From assembly GCF_030246865.1 (NCBI RefSeq), contig NZ_CP126738.1, positions 2,170,001-2,234,000 on the forward strand: a stretch of DNA of 64,000 nt. Reading direction: 5' to 3'. Shown here one piece after another: positions 8,095 through 16,518 of the stretch. The translations under genes were made by a program, and so were the position numbers. The DNA comes from Microbacterium sp. zg-B96 (lineage in GTDB: Bacteria; Actinomycetota; Actinomycetes; Actinomycetales; Microbacteriaceae). Each line of letters begins with the position of its first letter. Position 1 is the stretch's first letter. The notes under the pieces are model-generated. The model was not told the DNA's origin. It saw only the letters and a list, made by a program, of their open reading frames with translations, and did no database searches.

Positions 8095-9197
8095 TCGACC
8101 TCGATTCGCTGCGGCGTTGGCCGGACGTCGAGGATGCCGGTTTGGGGGCCGTCGACGCCGCCGACCGGCTGCTGCTGGACGAATCCGCCGCTGCGCGGGC
8201 TGCGGCCGGCGACGGTGAGCTCGTCGTCATCGGTGACGCGTACGGCGCGCTGGCGCTGGGTGCAGCCGACGCGGGCGCGACCGGCATCCGCGTTCACCAG
8301 GATGCCGTGACCGGGGAGCAGGCCCTCGCGGCCAACGCCGCCACGTTCGGACTCGCCGACCGGGTGCGGTCGCTGCCGCTGGAGGCCGAGTTGGTGCAGG
8401 ACGCGCGCGTGGTGCTGCTGCGGCTGCCGCGGTCGCTCGCGGCACTGCGCGATACCGCCGGACTGGTCGCGGCGCACGCGCACCCCGACGTCGTGGTGTT
8501 CGCCGGCGGCCGCATCAAGCACATGTCGCTGGCGATGAACGACGTGCTGCGGGAGTACTTCACCCGGGTGGATATCACCCACGCACGGCAGAAGGCGCGG
8601 GTGCTGGTGGCACGCGGACCGCATGACGGCGCGGACCCGGTGCCCGCCCGCGAGCGGCACGACGGACTCGTGGTCTGCGCCTACGGCGGCGCGTTCGCCG
8701 GCGCCCGCATCGACATCGGCACGCGGCTGCTGCTGGCACACCTGCCGCAGGTGCTTCCCTCCGGAGGGCTCGTGGTGGACCTGGCCTGCGGCACCGGGGT
8801 CATTGCGGTGACGCTGGCGATGCGGCATCCGTCCCTGCAGGTGTACGCGTCCGACGCGTCGGCGGCCGCCGTGGCCTCAGCGCAGGCGACGGCGGATGCC
8901 AACGGCGTGAGGGAGCGGGTGAGGGTGGTCCGCGACGACGCGCTGTCGGCGCTGCCCGACGGGTCGGCGGCGTTCGTCGCGCTCAACCCGCCGTTCCACA
9001 GCGGCGCGGCCGTCACCGATGCCCTGGCCCCGCGGCTGTTCGCCGATGCCGCACGGGCGCTGCGCCCCGGCGGTGAGCTGTGGTGCGTGTGGAACTCGCC
9101 GCTGCGGTACCGCCCCGCGCTCGAGCGTCTCGTCGGACCCACCCGGCAGGTCGCCCGCGACGCGAAGTTCACCGTGACGGTCTCCACCCGCCGCTGA
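8091..9197 (+). CDS. Class I SAM-dependent methyltransferase, RlmG/RsmC-like
   Basis: 368 residues in two Rossmann-like halves. The N-terminal half is a degenerate, non-catalytic methyltransferase domain. The C-terminal half carries the SAM motif VVDLACGTGVIAVTLAM, acidic DASAAAV and the catalytic FVALNPPFHSG. The NPPF motif and two-domain architecture match RlmG/RsmC enzymes, which methylate guanine N2 in 23S or 16S rRNA; the exact nucleotide cannot be told from sequence. ATG overlaps the preceding stop by 4 nt. Confidence 0.85.
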   Translation: MIDLDSLRRWPDVEDAGLGAVDAADRLLLDESAAARAAAGDGELVVIGDAYGALALGAADAGATGIRVHQDAVTGEQALAANAATFGLADRVRSLPLEAELVQDARVVLLRLPRSLAALRDTAGLVAAHAHPDVVVFAGGRIKHMSLAMNDVLREYFTRVDITHARQKARVLVARGPHDGADPVPARERHDGLVVCAYGGAFAGARIDIGTRLLLAHLPQVLPSGGLVVDLACGTGVIAVTLAMRHPSLQVYASDASAAAVASAQATADANGVRERVRVVRDDALSALPDGSAAFVALNPPFHSGAAVTDALAPRLFADAARALRPGGELWCVWNSPLRYRPALERLVGPTRQVARDAKFTVTVSTRR

Positions 9198-9252
9198 CCC
9201 GCGCGCGTCCCGGCATCCGCCCCGCCCGCCCGCGCGACGCCCGCTCGCCCGC

Positions 9253-9327
9253 GCCACAACTTCGGAGAACGCCACAACTTCGGAGCCACAACCCCGATCT
9301 GCTCCGAAAACCCGCCGATCTCCGAAG
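9253..9327. repeat. Intergenic CCACAACTTCGGAG direct/inverted repeat cluster
   Basis: GCCACAACTTCGGAG occurs at 9253-9267 and 9271-9285 (18-nt period). Inverted CTCCGAA cores follow at 9302-9308 and 9320-9326, giving two nested stem-loops. The cluster sits between convergent genes, so it may act as a bidirectional terminator or be a mobile intergenic repeat. No T-run is present. Confidence 0.6.
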
Positions 9328-9350
9328 AACCGGCACGCGGCCACCCGGGC

Positions 9351-10130
9351 TCAGACCGGCAGGCGCGGGACGGATGCCAGCAGGCGGCGGGTGTACGGAT
9401 GCTCGGGTGCGGTGAGCAGGCGCTGGGTCGGCCCCTCCTCGACGATCCGGCCGGATTCCAGCACCGCCATCCGCTGGCACAGCGCCGACACGATCGTCAG
9501 GTCGTGGGAGACCAGCAGCATCCCGATCCCCTGCTCGCGCGCCAGGCGCTGGAACAGTTCGATCACGTGCATGCGCACCGAGGTGTCCAGCGCGCTCACC
9601 GGCTCGTCGGCGAGGATCAGCCGGGGCCGCGGCGCCAAGGCGCGTGCGATCGCGATGCGCTGCCGCTGGCCTCCCGAGAAGGCCTCGGGGTAGCGCTCGG
9701 CGGCATCCACCGGCAGATCCACCGCGGCCAGCAGCTCCGCCACCCGCGCGTCACGCGACTCCCGGTCGCCGGCAAGACGCAGCGACCGCAACGGTTCGGC
9801 GATCGACTCTCCCACCGTCATGCGGGGATCCAGCGACGAGAACGGGTCCTGGTACACCGGCTGCACCGCGCGGCGGAAGTCCCGCATCGTCGCCGCGGAC
9901 CGCAGCTGCAGCGGCCGCCCGTCGAACAGCACGCGCCCGCCCGTCGGCGCCGCGAGCCCCAGCAGCAGCCGCAGCAGCGACGTCTTGCCCGCACCGGATT
10001 CGCCCACGAGGCCGAGGCTCTCCCCCGGCGCGAGCGCCACCGACACCTCGCGCAGCACGGGGGCATCGCGCCCGTACGCGAAGGTCACGTTCTCCGCCGC
10101 GAGGAGCGGCGTCTGCGCGGCATCCGTCAT
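9351..10130 (-). CDS. Peptide/nickel-type ABC transporter ATP-binding protein (DppF-like)
   Basis: 259-residue ATPase with Walker A GESGAGKT, Q-loop region QPVYQDPFSSLDPRMTV, signature SGGQRQR, Walker B RLILADEPVSALD and the terminal peptide-importer extension EHPYTRRLL. It pairs with the adjacent DppD-like ATPase to drive import of a peptide, metal complex or similar oligomeric ligand. Its start overlaps the upstream gene stop by 4 nt. Last gene of the LLM-DUF1684-DppABCDF unit. Confidence 0.93.
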   Translation of the reverse strand: MTDAAQTPLLAAENVTFAYGRDAPVLREVSVALAPGESLGLVGESGAGKTSLLRLLLGLAAPTGGRVLFDGRPLQLRSAATMRDFRRAVQPVYQDPFSSLDPRMTVGESIAEPLRSLRLAGDRESRDARVAELLAAVDLPVDAAERYPEAFSGGQRQRIAIARALAPRPRLILADEPVSALDTSVRMHVIELFQRLAREQGIGMLLVSHDLTIVSALCQRMAVLESGRIVEEGPTQRLLTAPEHPYTRRLLASVPRLPV

Positions 10131-10957
10131 GCGCCCAGTCCTTCGCTCGCGCGCGGCAGGAAGTCGTCGAGCCGGCGGGATGCCGCGACGAGCTTTGCCG
10201 TGTAGGGGTCGGCCGGCGCGCCGAGGATCTGCGTCGTCTCCCCCAGCTCCACCTGCCGGCCGCCGCGCATCACCAGCACGCGGTCGGCGATGCCCGAGAC
10301 GACGGGCAGGTCGTGGCTGATGAAGATCAGCGCCATGCCCCGTTCGGTGACTTCGCGCTGCAGCAGGTCCAGGATGCCGGCCTGCACCGTGACATCCAGC
10401 GCGGTGGTCGGCTCGTCGGCGATGAGCAGCTGAGGGCCCGCCGCCAGGGCCAGCGCGATCGCGACGCGCTGCCGCTGCCCGCCGGAGATCTCATGGATGT
10501 ACGACCGCGCGATGCGCTCGGGGTCGCTCAGCTGCACGTCGGCGAGGGCGTCGAGCACGCCGCGGCGCAGCGCCTCGCCGCGCAGCCCGCCATGGTGGGC
10601 CAGCGGCCACGCCACCTGCTTGCCTACCCGCATCAGCGGATCCAGCGACGACAGCGGCTCCTGGAACACCGCGCTCATCGTCGCCCCGCGCACCTTGTCC
10701 AGCCGGCGCGACGGGGTGCCGATCACCTCCACCTCGCCGCCGGCGGTAGCAACGCGCACCGAGCCGCGCGCGACCAGCGGGTGCCCGAGCAGCCCCAGCA
10801 CCGCCAGGGCCGTGAGCGACTTGCCCGAGCCCGACTCGCCGATGATCCCGAGGCGCTCCCCCGGTTGCAGCGCGACGTCCACGGCGTGTACGAGATCGAC
10901 CGGGTCCGGCCCGTCGATGCGCACGCCGAGGCCCGCGACGCTCAGCAGGGCGCTCAT
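10127..10957 (-). CDS. Peptide/nickel-type ABC transporter ATP-binding protein (DppD-like)
   Basis: 276-residue ATPase with GESGSGKS, VFQEPLSSLDPLM, signature ISGGQRQRVAIA, Walker B LLIADEPTTALD and FISHDLPVV. Start assigned to ATG 10955-10957, overlapping the stop of the upstream permease by 4 nt (ATGA). The C-terminal cysteine cluster seen in some DppD/OppD iron-sulfur ATPases is absent. Forms the heterodimeric motor with the following ATPase. Confidence 0.92.
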   Translation of the reverse strand: MSALLSVAGLGVRIDGPDPVDLVHAVDVALQPGERLGIIGESGSGKSLTALAVLGLLGHPLVARGSVRVATAGGEVEVIGTPSRRLDKVRGATMSAVFQEPLSSLDPLMRVGKQVAWPLAHHGGLRGEALRRGVLDALADVQLSDPERIARSYIHEISGGQRQRVAIALALAAGPQLLIADEPTTALDVTVQAGILDLLQREVTERGMALIFISHDLPVVSGIADRVLVMRGGRQVELGETTQILGAPADPYTAKLVAASRRLDDFLPRASEGLGA

Positions 10958-11832
10958 CGGATGCTCCGGGAGGTCGGGTCGGCGACGTCCCGCAGGCCGT
11001 CGGCGAGCAGGTTCACCCCGATGATGAGGGCGACCAGCAGGATGCCGGGGAGGATCGCGGCGGTCGGGGCGACCAGCACCGTGCTCTGCGCTTCCTGCAG
11101 CATCCGCCCCCACGACGCGTTGGGCGGCGGCGACCCGAGCCCGAGGTACGACAGTGACGCCTCGGCACCCACGGCGCCGCCGAACTGCAGCGCGAGCGGC
11201 ACGATGAGCGTGGGCCAGACGTTGCGCAGCACGTGCAGGCGGATGATGCCGAACACCCCGGTGCCGGACGTGCGCGCCGCGGTGACGTAGTCCATCGCCA
11301 GCACCCGGGTGGCGGTGATGCGGGTCAGCCGGGCGATGATCGCCGCGCCCGCCAGCCCGATCGCGAGGATCGCCGACTCCAGCGACGCGCCCCGCCAGGC
11401 CACGATGAGCATCGCCAGCAGCAGCGTCGGGAAGGCGATCGCGATGTCGAGCAGGCTCGAGATGGCATCGTCCACCCAGCGCCGGGCGATCGCGGCGGCG
11501 AGTCCCAGCGTGATCCCCACGATCGCGGCGATCGCGACCGAACCGAACCCCACCGCGAGGGCCAGACGCGCCCCGATCATCAGCTGCGTGAACAGGTCCC
11601 GGCCGAGGCGGTCGGTGCCGGCCCAGTGCTCCAGCGACGGCGGCTGCAGCCGGTCGCCGGTGGTGTCGTCGTACGCGAACGGCGTCCAGAACACCGAGAC
11701 GAGGCCGATCACGGCGATCAGGCCGAACAGCGCGGCGCCGACGGCGAGGTTGACCGACCGGCGCACGCGGCGACGGGCGGCCGGGACGACGGATGCCGGC
11801 GTCGCCGCTTCGGGCAGGGTCGTCGCGGTCAT
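10954..11832 (-). CDS. Peptide/nickel-type ABC transporter permease (DppC-like)
   Basis: 292-residue inner-membrane subunit. The N-terminal helix VNLAVGAALFGLIAVIGLVS is followed by the DppC-type GTDRLGRDLFTQLMIGAR segment, several helices, and the ATPase-docking loop DYVTAARTSGTGVFGIIRLH (EAA-like). GPPP-like LGLGSPPPNASWGRML is characteristic of DppC/OppC. Overlaps the DppB stop by 4 nt. Confidence 0.92.
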   Translation of the reverse strand: MTATTLPEAATPASVVPAARRRVRRSVNLAVGAALFGLIAVIGLVSVFWTPFAYDDTTGDRLQPPSLEHWAGTDRLGRDLFTQLMIGARLALAVGFGSVAIAAIVGITLGLAAAIARRWVDDAISSLLDIAIAFPTLLLAMLIVAWRGASLESAILAIGLAGAAIIARLTRITATRVLAMDYVTAARTSGTGVFGIIRLHVLRNVWPTLIVPLALQFGGAVGAEASLSYLGLGSPPPNASWGRMLQEAQSTVLVAPTAAILPGILLVALIIGVNLLADGLRDVADPTSRSIR

Positions 11833-12806
11833 GCCACGGCCTTGGTTCGCCGGTTGCCGGAGATGGAGTCCCGGAGCCGCGGGTCGATGATGCGCTGGAG
11901 CACGTCGGCGATGAACCCCAGCACCAGCACGAGGGCGGTGGAGAACAGCAGCACGCCCTGCACGCTCGGGAAATCCTGCTCCTTGATCCCCACCAGCAGC
12001 ATGTCCCCCAGCCCCGGCAACGCGAACACGCGCTCGATGATGACCGCCCCGACGAAGGTCGTGGACAGCTGGATCGCGAGAATGGAGATCAGCGGCACGA
12101 CGCCGTTGCGCACCCCGTGGCGCAACAGCGCGGTGGCGAAGCTCTGGCCGGCGGCACGCGCGGCGCGCAGGTACTGCTGTCCGAGGATGTCCAGCGTGGC
12201 GCTGCGGACGTAGCGGGCCAGGTCACTGCCGGCGACCAGCGCGATGGTCAGCACCGGCAGGGTCAGCGAATACAGCGCCGCCCCGGGGTCCTCCCAGTCG
12301 GTGCGGGGGAAGCCGCCGGCGGGGAAGATGCGCCAGCCCAGCGACAGCACCGCCACGAGCAGGATGCCGACCCAGAACACCGGCACGGCCCCGCCCAGCT
12401 GCGACGCGGCGGAGAACGCGGTGCCGTACCAGGTGCGCGACTTCCACGCGGCGAAGAAGCCGACCGGCACCGCGATCAGCACCGACAGCGTGAACGCCAG
12501 CAGCGTCAGCGGCAGGGTCACGTTCAGCCGCCGCAGGATCTCGTCACCGACGGACAGGTGGTTGGTGAACGACTGGCCGAGGTCGAACGACAGCAGCTGC
12601 CCGATGTAGGCGAAGTACTGCTCGTGGATCGGCCGGTCCACCCCGAGGCGCGCGGCGGCCGCGGCGATCTCGGCATCCGTCGCCCCGACCGAGATCAGCG
12701 CGAACACCGGATTTCCGAGTACCCGCAGCACGACGAACAGGATTGTCACCGCCAGCGCGAACGCCAGCAGCAACAATCCTGTTCGTCGAAGCAGGTACCG
12801 GGTGAT
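11829..12806 (-). CDS. Peptide/nickel-type ABC transporter permease (DppB-like), probable ATC start
   Basis: Inner-membrane subunit of about 325 residues with six expected helices, N-terminal helix LLLLAFALAVTILFVVLRVL, the DppB motif LGVDRPIHEQYFAYI and docking loop QQYLRAARAAGQSFATALLR. No ATG, GTG or TTG gives a full N-terminus. The frame after the binding-protein stop reads caa ATC acc cgg tac ctg ctt, which with ATC as initiator yields (M)TRYLLRRTG, the usual family start. GAAGG lies 8 nt before that ATC. The first standard alternatives are TTG codons near 12779/12776, which would remove the positively charged N-terminus. Confidence 0.85.
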   Translation of the reverse strand: MTRYLLRRTGLLLLAFALAVTILFVVLRVLGNPVFALISVGATDAEIAAAAARLGVDRPIHEQYFAYIGQLLSFDLGQSFTNHLSVGDEILRRLNVTLPLTLLAFTLSVLIAVPVGFFAAWKSRTWYGTAFSAASQLGGAVPVFWVGILLVAVLSLGWRIFPAGGFPRTDWEDPGAALYSLTLPVLTIALVAGSDLARYVRSATLDILGQQYLRAARAAGQSFATALLRHGVRNGVVPLISILAIQLSTTFVGAVIIERVFALPGLGDMLLVGIKEQDFPSVQGVLLFSTALVLVLGFIADVLQRIIDPRLRDSISGNRRTKAVA

Positions 12807-12809
12807 TTG

Positions 12810-14324
12810 CTATGCCTTCGTGATGTCGTACACGTAGAACAGTGAGTTCAGTCCATTCTCCGGCACGCCGGTCACCCCTTCCGCCGCGATGCGCAGCTGC
12901 GGGTTGAGGTACAGCCACACGCTCGCGGCGTCGTCGGAGATCTGCTGGTTCGCCTGGGCGATCAGTTCGGTCTGCTCTTCGACCGAGGATGCCGCCTCCG
13001 ACTGGGCCAGCCAGTTCTGCACGTCGGCGTTGTCGTAGCCCCAGTAGAAGTCGGGGTTGCCGTAGAAGTTGATGTCGCGGTCGTTGACGTGGCCCTGCAG
13101 GGTCGCCTCGAAGTCCTTGTCGGTGTAGACCTTCTGGTACCACTCGTCATCGGTGAGGATGTTGATCTCCACCGTCACGCCGACCTTCGCCAGCTCCGAC
13201 TTGAGGAACTCCGCCACCGTGGAGTGCACTCCGGAGTCGGGGGTGTCAATGGTGAACGTGAACCCGTCGGCGTAGCCGGCATCCGCCAGCAGCTGTTCTG
13301 CCAACTGCACGTCGTAGGGGTTGTTGTCGGCGAGGTCCAGGTACCACGGCTCCGACGGCGGCACCATCGAGCCGATGAGCTCACCGCGGCCGTCCCAGAT
13401 CGCGTCGAGCAGCTTCTCGCGGTCGATCGCGGAGTAGATCGCCTTGCGCACGTTGGCGTCGTCGAACGGCGCGAGCCGGTCGTTGAACGCGAGCAGCTCC
13501 TTCGTGGTGGAGGTGCCCTCGATGATCTCGAACCCGGCGGCTTCGAACTCGCCCAGGCTGTCGGGGTTGGACTGGCTGGTGACCAGATCCACGGCGCCGG
13601 TCAGCAGCGCGTTGTTCAGTGCGGTCGGGTCGGCGTAGTACTGGTAGACCACACCGCCGTTGGCGGGAGCCTCGCCCCAGTAGTCCTCGTTGACGTCGAG
13701 GGTGATCGAGTCGCCCTTGCGGTAGTCGGCGAGGGCGTAGGGGCCGGTGCCGTCGGAGGAGGTGGTGAGATCCCCGGCATCCTCGTTGACGATCCACACA
13801 TAGCCGAGGTTGTAGGTGAAGCTGATCGACGGCTGCTTCAGCGTCACGGCGACGGTCTCGTCGTCGACGACGTCGATGTGGTCGATGACGCTCAGCTGGC
13901 TCTTGCGGGCGGCGATCGACTCCTCGCCCACGAAGCGCTCCAAGCTGTACTTCACGTCGTCGGCGGTGAGCTCTTCGCCGGAGTGGAACGCGGCGTCGGC
14001 GAGCGTGAACGTGTAGACCAGGCCGTCGTCGGACACCTCGGTCTCACTCGCCAGCAGCGGCTCGACCTCGGCGTCGTCGGTGATGCGGAACAGGCCCTCG
14101 TACACGTTGCCGGTGAACACCTCGGTCACACCCGACGAGCCGCCGAAGATCTGGTCGAGGTTGGTGGGCTCGTTCTGCGAGCCGACCACGATCTCCGCGG
14201 CGGCGGTGGCGTCGTCGCCGGAGGAGTCGGCAGACCCGCCCGACGCGCAGCCGGCCAGGACGAGCAGACCGGCGGATGCCGCGGCGGACGCGGCGAGGAT
14301 TCGATTGGGGCGGCGTGAGGTCAC
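12810..14324 (-). CDS. Peptide/nickel-type ABC transporter substrate-binding lipoprotein (family 5)
   Basis: 504-residue solute-binding protein. Signal peptide with lipobox LAGC (about residue 25), then SBP_bac_5 features: an early PTNLDQIF segment, FTLADAAFHSGEELTADDVK and KAIYSAIDREKLLDAIW. GTG start at 14322-14324 with AAAGGA upstream. The ligand is not predictable; family members bind peptides, opines, glycosides, nickel complexes and others. It precedes the permease genes and is fourth-last in a clear operon order. Confidence 0.92.
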   Translation of the reverse strand: MTSRRPNRILAASAAASAGLLVLAGCASGGSADSSGDDATAAAEIVVGSQNEPTNLDQIFGGSSGVTEVFTGNVYEGLFRITDDAEVEPLLASETEVSDDGLVYTFTLADAAFHSGEELTADDVKYSLERFVGEESIAARKSQLSVIDHIDVVDDETVAVTLKQPSISFTYNLGYVWIVNEDAGDLTTSSDGTGPYALADYRKGDSITLDVNEDYWGEAPANGGVVYQYYADPTALNNALLTGAVDLVTSQSNPDSLGEFEAAGFEIIEGTSTTKELLAFNDRLAPFDDANVRKAIYSAIDREKLLDAIWDGRGELIGSMVPPSEPWYLDLADNNPYDVQLAEQLLADAGYADGFTFTIDTPDSGVHSTVAEFLKSELAKVGVTVEINILTDDEWYQKVYTDKDFEATLQGHVNDRDINFYGNPDFYWGYDNADVQNWLAQSEAASSVEEQTELIAQANQQISDDAASVWLYLNPQLRIAAEGVTGVPENGLNSLFYVYDITKA

Positions 14325-14404
14325 GTCGGGTCCTTTGCTGTGAAGTAAAGCGGGTCGGCGGCCCGGGACGGCGCCGTGTTCAAGATGTTGGGGTGTCGCG
14401 GAGG

Positions 14405-15157
14405 TCAGAGGGTGAAGCCGTCGGCGAAGCGCACGCGCTTCTCGCCCGCGCGCAGCGCGAACGGCAGCCGGTTCTGCAGGGGCGGCAGCGGACAGTTCAT
14501 CTGGTTCGAGAACCCGCAGGGCGGCACGGTGGCGCGGTTGAAGTCGATCGTGATCGGGATGCTGTCGCCCGGGCGCAGGGTGCCGCCGGAGGCGGGGTGG
14601 TCCAGCACCAGGAAGCGACCAGCACCGTAGGTCTCGGCCCCGTTGGTGCGGTCTCCGAACACCAGCTGCAGGCTGGCGGTGCCGCCGTAGACGGTGTCGA
14701 ACGCGCTCAGGCGGTACTCGGTGCCGTCGACGGTGAACACGAGGTCCCCCGAGACGGGCAGGCCCCGCGTGGCACCGGCATCCCGGATGTGCTCGAAGGG
14801 CACGACCCGCTGCTGGTCGACCAGCTCGAAGCGGCCCTCGAGCACCCAGGCGGGGTCGTAGGGGTAGCGCTCGATGTCTTCGAACGCCAGGTTCGCCGGG
14901 GAGTCCTGACGCCAGATGCGATACGCCTCCTGGGGCAGGCCGGTCTCGACGTCGGTGCGCTGCAGGCGGGTGAACAGGGCGGATGCCGGGTGGCCCTCAC
15001 GGGCGACGGCCTCATCGACGGGCGGCTCCCCCGGAGCGGACCAGTGCGTGAGCACGAGCGAGAGCGCCCCGTGTGGCGCGGTCACCGTCTTACGACGGGC
15101 GCGCACCCATTCGGCGTGGGTTTCGGGCTCGGTTGTGATCGTTTCAGTGCTCACCAT
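14405..15157 (-). CDS. DUF1684 domain-containing protein
   Basis: 250-residue cytosolic protein of the DUF1684 family, recognisable from ITIDFNRATVPPCGFSNQMN followed by CPLPPLQNRLPFALRAGEK near the C-terminus. Its biochemical role is unknown. ATG at 15155-15157 chosen; further upstream reading frame is open only because of high GC. It lies 71 nt after the LLM oxidoreductase and 80 nt before the binding-protein gene, all on minus, so probably belongs to the same transcript. Confidence 0.85.
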   Translation of the reverse strand: MVSTETITTEPETHAEWVRARRKTVTAPHGALSLVLTHWSAPGEPPVDEAVAREGHPASALFTRLQRTDVETGLPQEAYRIWRQDSPANLAFEDIERYPYDPAWVLEGRFELVDQQRVVPFEHIRDAGATRGLPVSGDLVFTVDGTEYRLSAFDTVYGGTASLQLVFGDRTNGAETYGAGRFLVLDHPASGGTLRPGDSIPITIDFNRATVPPCGFSNQMNCPLPPLQNRLPFALRAGEKRVRFADGFTL

Positions 15158-15228
15158 GACAGGTAACCAAACGTGGTGACGGTTGAGAAATTCCGTTTCC
15201 GACTGTTTCGGTGTCGCCGATTGTGCAA

Positions 15229-15996
15229 TCACGGCGTCAGGGTGCGTGCGACCTGCTCCGTGAATTCCCGGTAGGCCGCCGGATCGGCGGCGGGGACAAT
15301 GGCACGCAGCACCACTTCGTCGACACCGCCGCGGTAGGCCGCGACGACCTCGCGCAGGTCGGCGGAGCTGTCGATCACCGTCTGCTCGGCGGCGAATCCG
15401 AGTCGCGCGAAGTTCGCCGCGTAGGCGGGGAACCCGCCGTACCGGGCGGTCTCCGCCGCGAGTGGCCCGTCCGCGTCCGGATGAAGCGACGTACGCACGT
15501 ACAGCGCGACGTGCGCGTCGGGAGCGGCGGCGTGCGCGGCGCGGGCCTGCTCCGCCGCGGCCGCGGGTGTCAGCCAGCTCAGCAGCAACCCGTCCGCCGT
15601 CGTCGCGCCCAGCCGGCGCATGCGCGGGCCGAGAGCGCCCACCACGACCCGCGCCTGCGTCCCGGCGCGCAGCATCCGGGCAGCACCCGCCACGGCATCC
15701 AATGCACCCGTCCTCAGCTGACCGGACCCGATGCCCAGCACCAGCCGGTGCTGCGGGAGGGCGAGGCGATCGACCTCCCGCAGGATCTCCGCGGCAGGCC
15801 GCCGGTCGATCGGCAGCACGCCGGTCGCGAGCACGAGATTCTCGGATGCCGCGGCGGCGGCCGCGAGCACCTCGAGGGCGTCGGCGCCGGGGGTGTCGTT
15901 GACCCACAGTCCGTGGAAGCCGGCGCGCTCCAGGAGGGGTGCGAGTTCGGCCGCGACCCCCGGGCCTGCGGCGGCGGCGATGCCGATCGACAGCAT
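15229..15996 (-). CDS. LLM class flavin-dependent oxidoreductase (luciferase-like)
   Basis: 255 residues, shorter than the usual 280-340, with a TIM-barrel luciferase-like pattern: IGIAAAAG at the first strand, VNDTPGADALEVLAAAAAAS, LATGVLPIDRRPAAEIL and LPQHRLVLGIGSGQL. Cofactor is FMN or F420; the sequence alone does not decide. ATG with AAGGAG upstream. First gene of the putative operon with DUF1684 and a peptide-type importer, so it may act on an imported compound or its derivative. Confidence 0.85.
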   Translation of the reverse strand: MLSIGIAAAAGPGVAAELAPLLERAGFHGLWVNDTPGADALEVLAAAAAASENLVLATGVLPIDRRPAAEILREVDRLALPQHRLVLGIGSGQLRTGALDAVAGAARMLRAGTQARVVVGALGPRMRRLGATTADGLLLSWLTPAAAAEQARAAHAAAPDAHVALYVRTSLHPDADGPLAAETARYGGFPAYAANFARLGFAAEQTVIDSSADLREVVAAYRGGVDEVVLRAIVPAADPAAYREFTEQVARTLTP

Positions 15997-16038
15997 GTCA
16001 GCTCCTTCTCTGGGGGGCGCGGTGCCCGCGTGGTGGGT

Positions 16039-16497
16039 TCAGCGTCCGGGCGGGCCGACGATCAGCAGCACCGTGAAGACCACGGCCACGCCCAGGGCGA
16101 GCGCGACGGCGAACAGCAGCGGATGCCGCAGCAGCGTGCGGAACAGCCGGTCGTGCCAGGTGCCATCGCGGGGGTCGGCCGTCTCGTCGGGGCGCCAGGC
16201 GCCCGCCAGACGCCCGGTGCGCTGCAGCCAGATCTCGGCGGGGATGGTGGCGTACGGGATCACGGCGGCGGCGATGGCGACCGTGGCCGGCCACGGCGAC
16301 CAGCGGTTGTTCTTCGCGACGACGACGGCGGTCACCGCGTACGACAGGAAGACGAACCCGTGCACCCCTCCCCCGATCGACACGGCGATGTCCAGGTCCG
16401 CGGTGGCCCGCAGCACCAGCCCGGCGATCAGCAGTGTCCACGACACGGCCTCTGCGATCGCGAGAGTGCGGAAGAGAGCGAGTGGCGTGCGGAACAT
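16039..16497 (-). CDS. DUF3817 family membrane protein
   Basis: 152 residues with about four transmembrane helices (ALFRTLAIAEAVSWTLLIAG, VHGFVFLSYAVTAVVVAK, a proline-broken third helix and a C-terminal LLFAVALALGVAVVFTVLLI). The IGGGVHGFVFLSY segment is typical of DUF3817. Function unknown. It follows the MarR gene on the same strand with only about 20 nt between, and its start region contains an 8-bp inverted repeat, so MarR control is plausible. Confidence 0.85.
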   Translation of the reverse strand: MFRTPLALFRTLAIAEAVSWTLLIAGLVLRATADLDIAVSIGGGVHGFVFLSYAVTAVVVAKNNRWSPWPATVAIAAAVIPYATIPAEIWLQRTGRLAGAWRPDETADPRDGTWHDRLFRTLLRHPLLFAVALALGVAVVFTVLLIVGPPGR

Positions 16498-16518
16498 ACC
16501 TTCAGCCTACCTGAAGGT
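16498..16518. promoter_or_regulatory. Inverted repeat at the MarR / DUF3817 junction
   Basis: ACCTTCAG (16498-16505) and CTGAAGGT (16511-16518) are perfect 8-bp arms around a 5-nt spacer, immediately before the DUF3817 start. It could be a MarR operator, or an RNA hairpin sequestering the GAAGG ribosome site. Confidence 0.5.

Noticed and set aside
14405..15907. A 500-residue version of the DUF1684 protein
   Set aside because: The extra N-terminus is arginine-rich shadow sequence opposite the LLM gene; ATG 15157 gives the family length.
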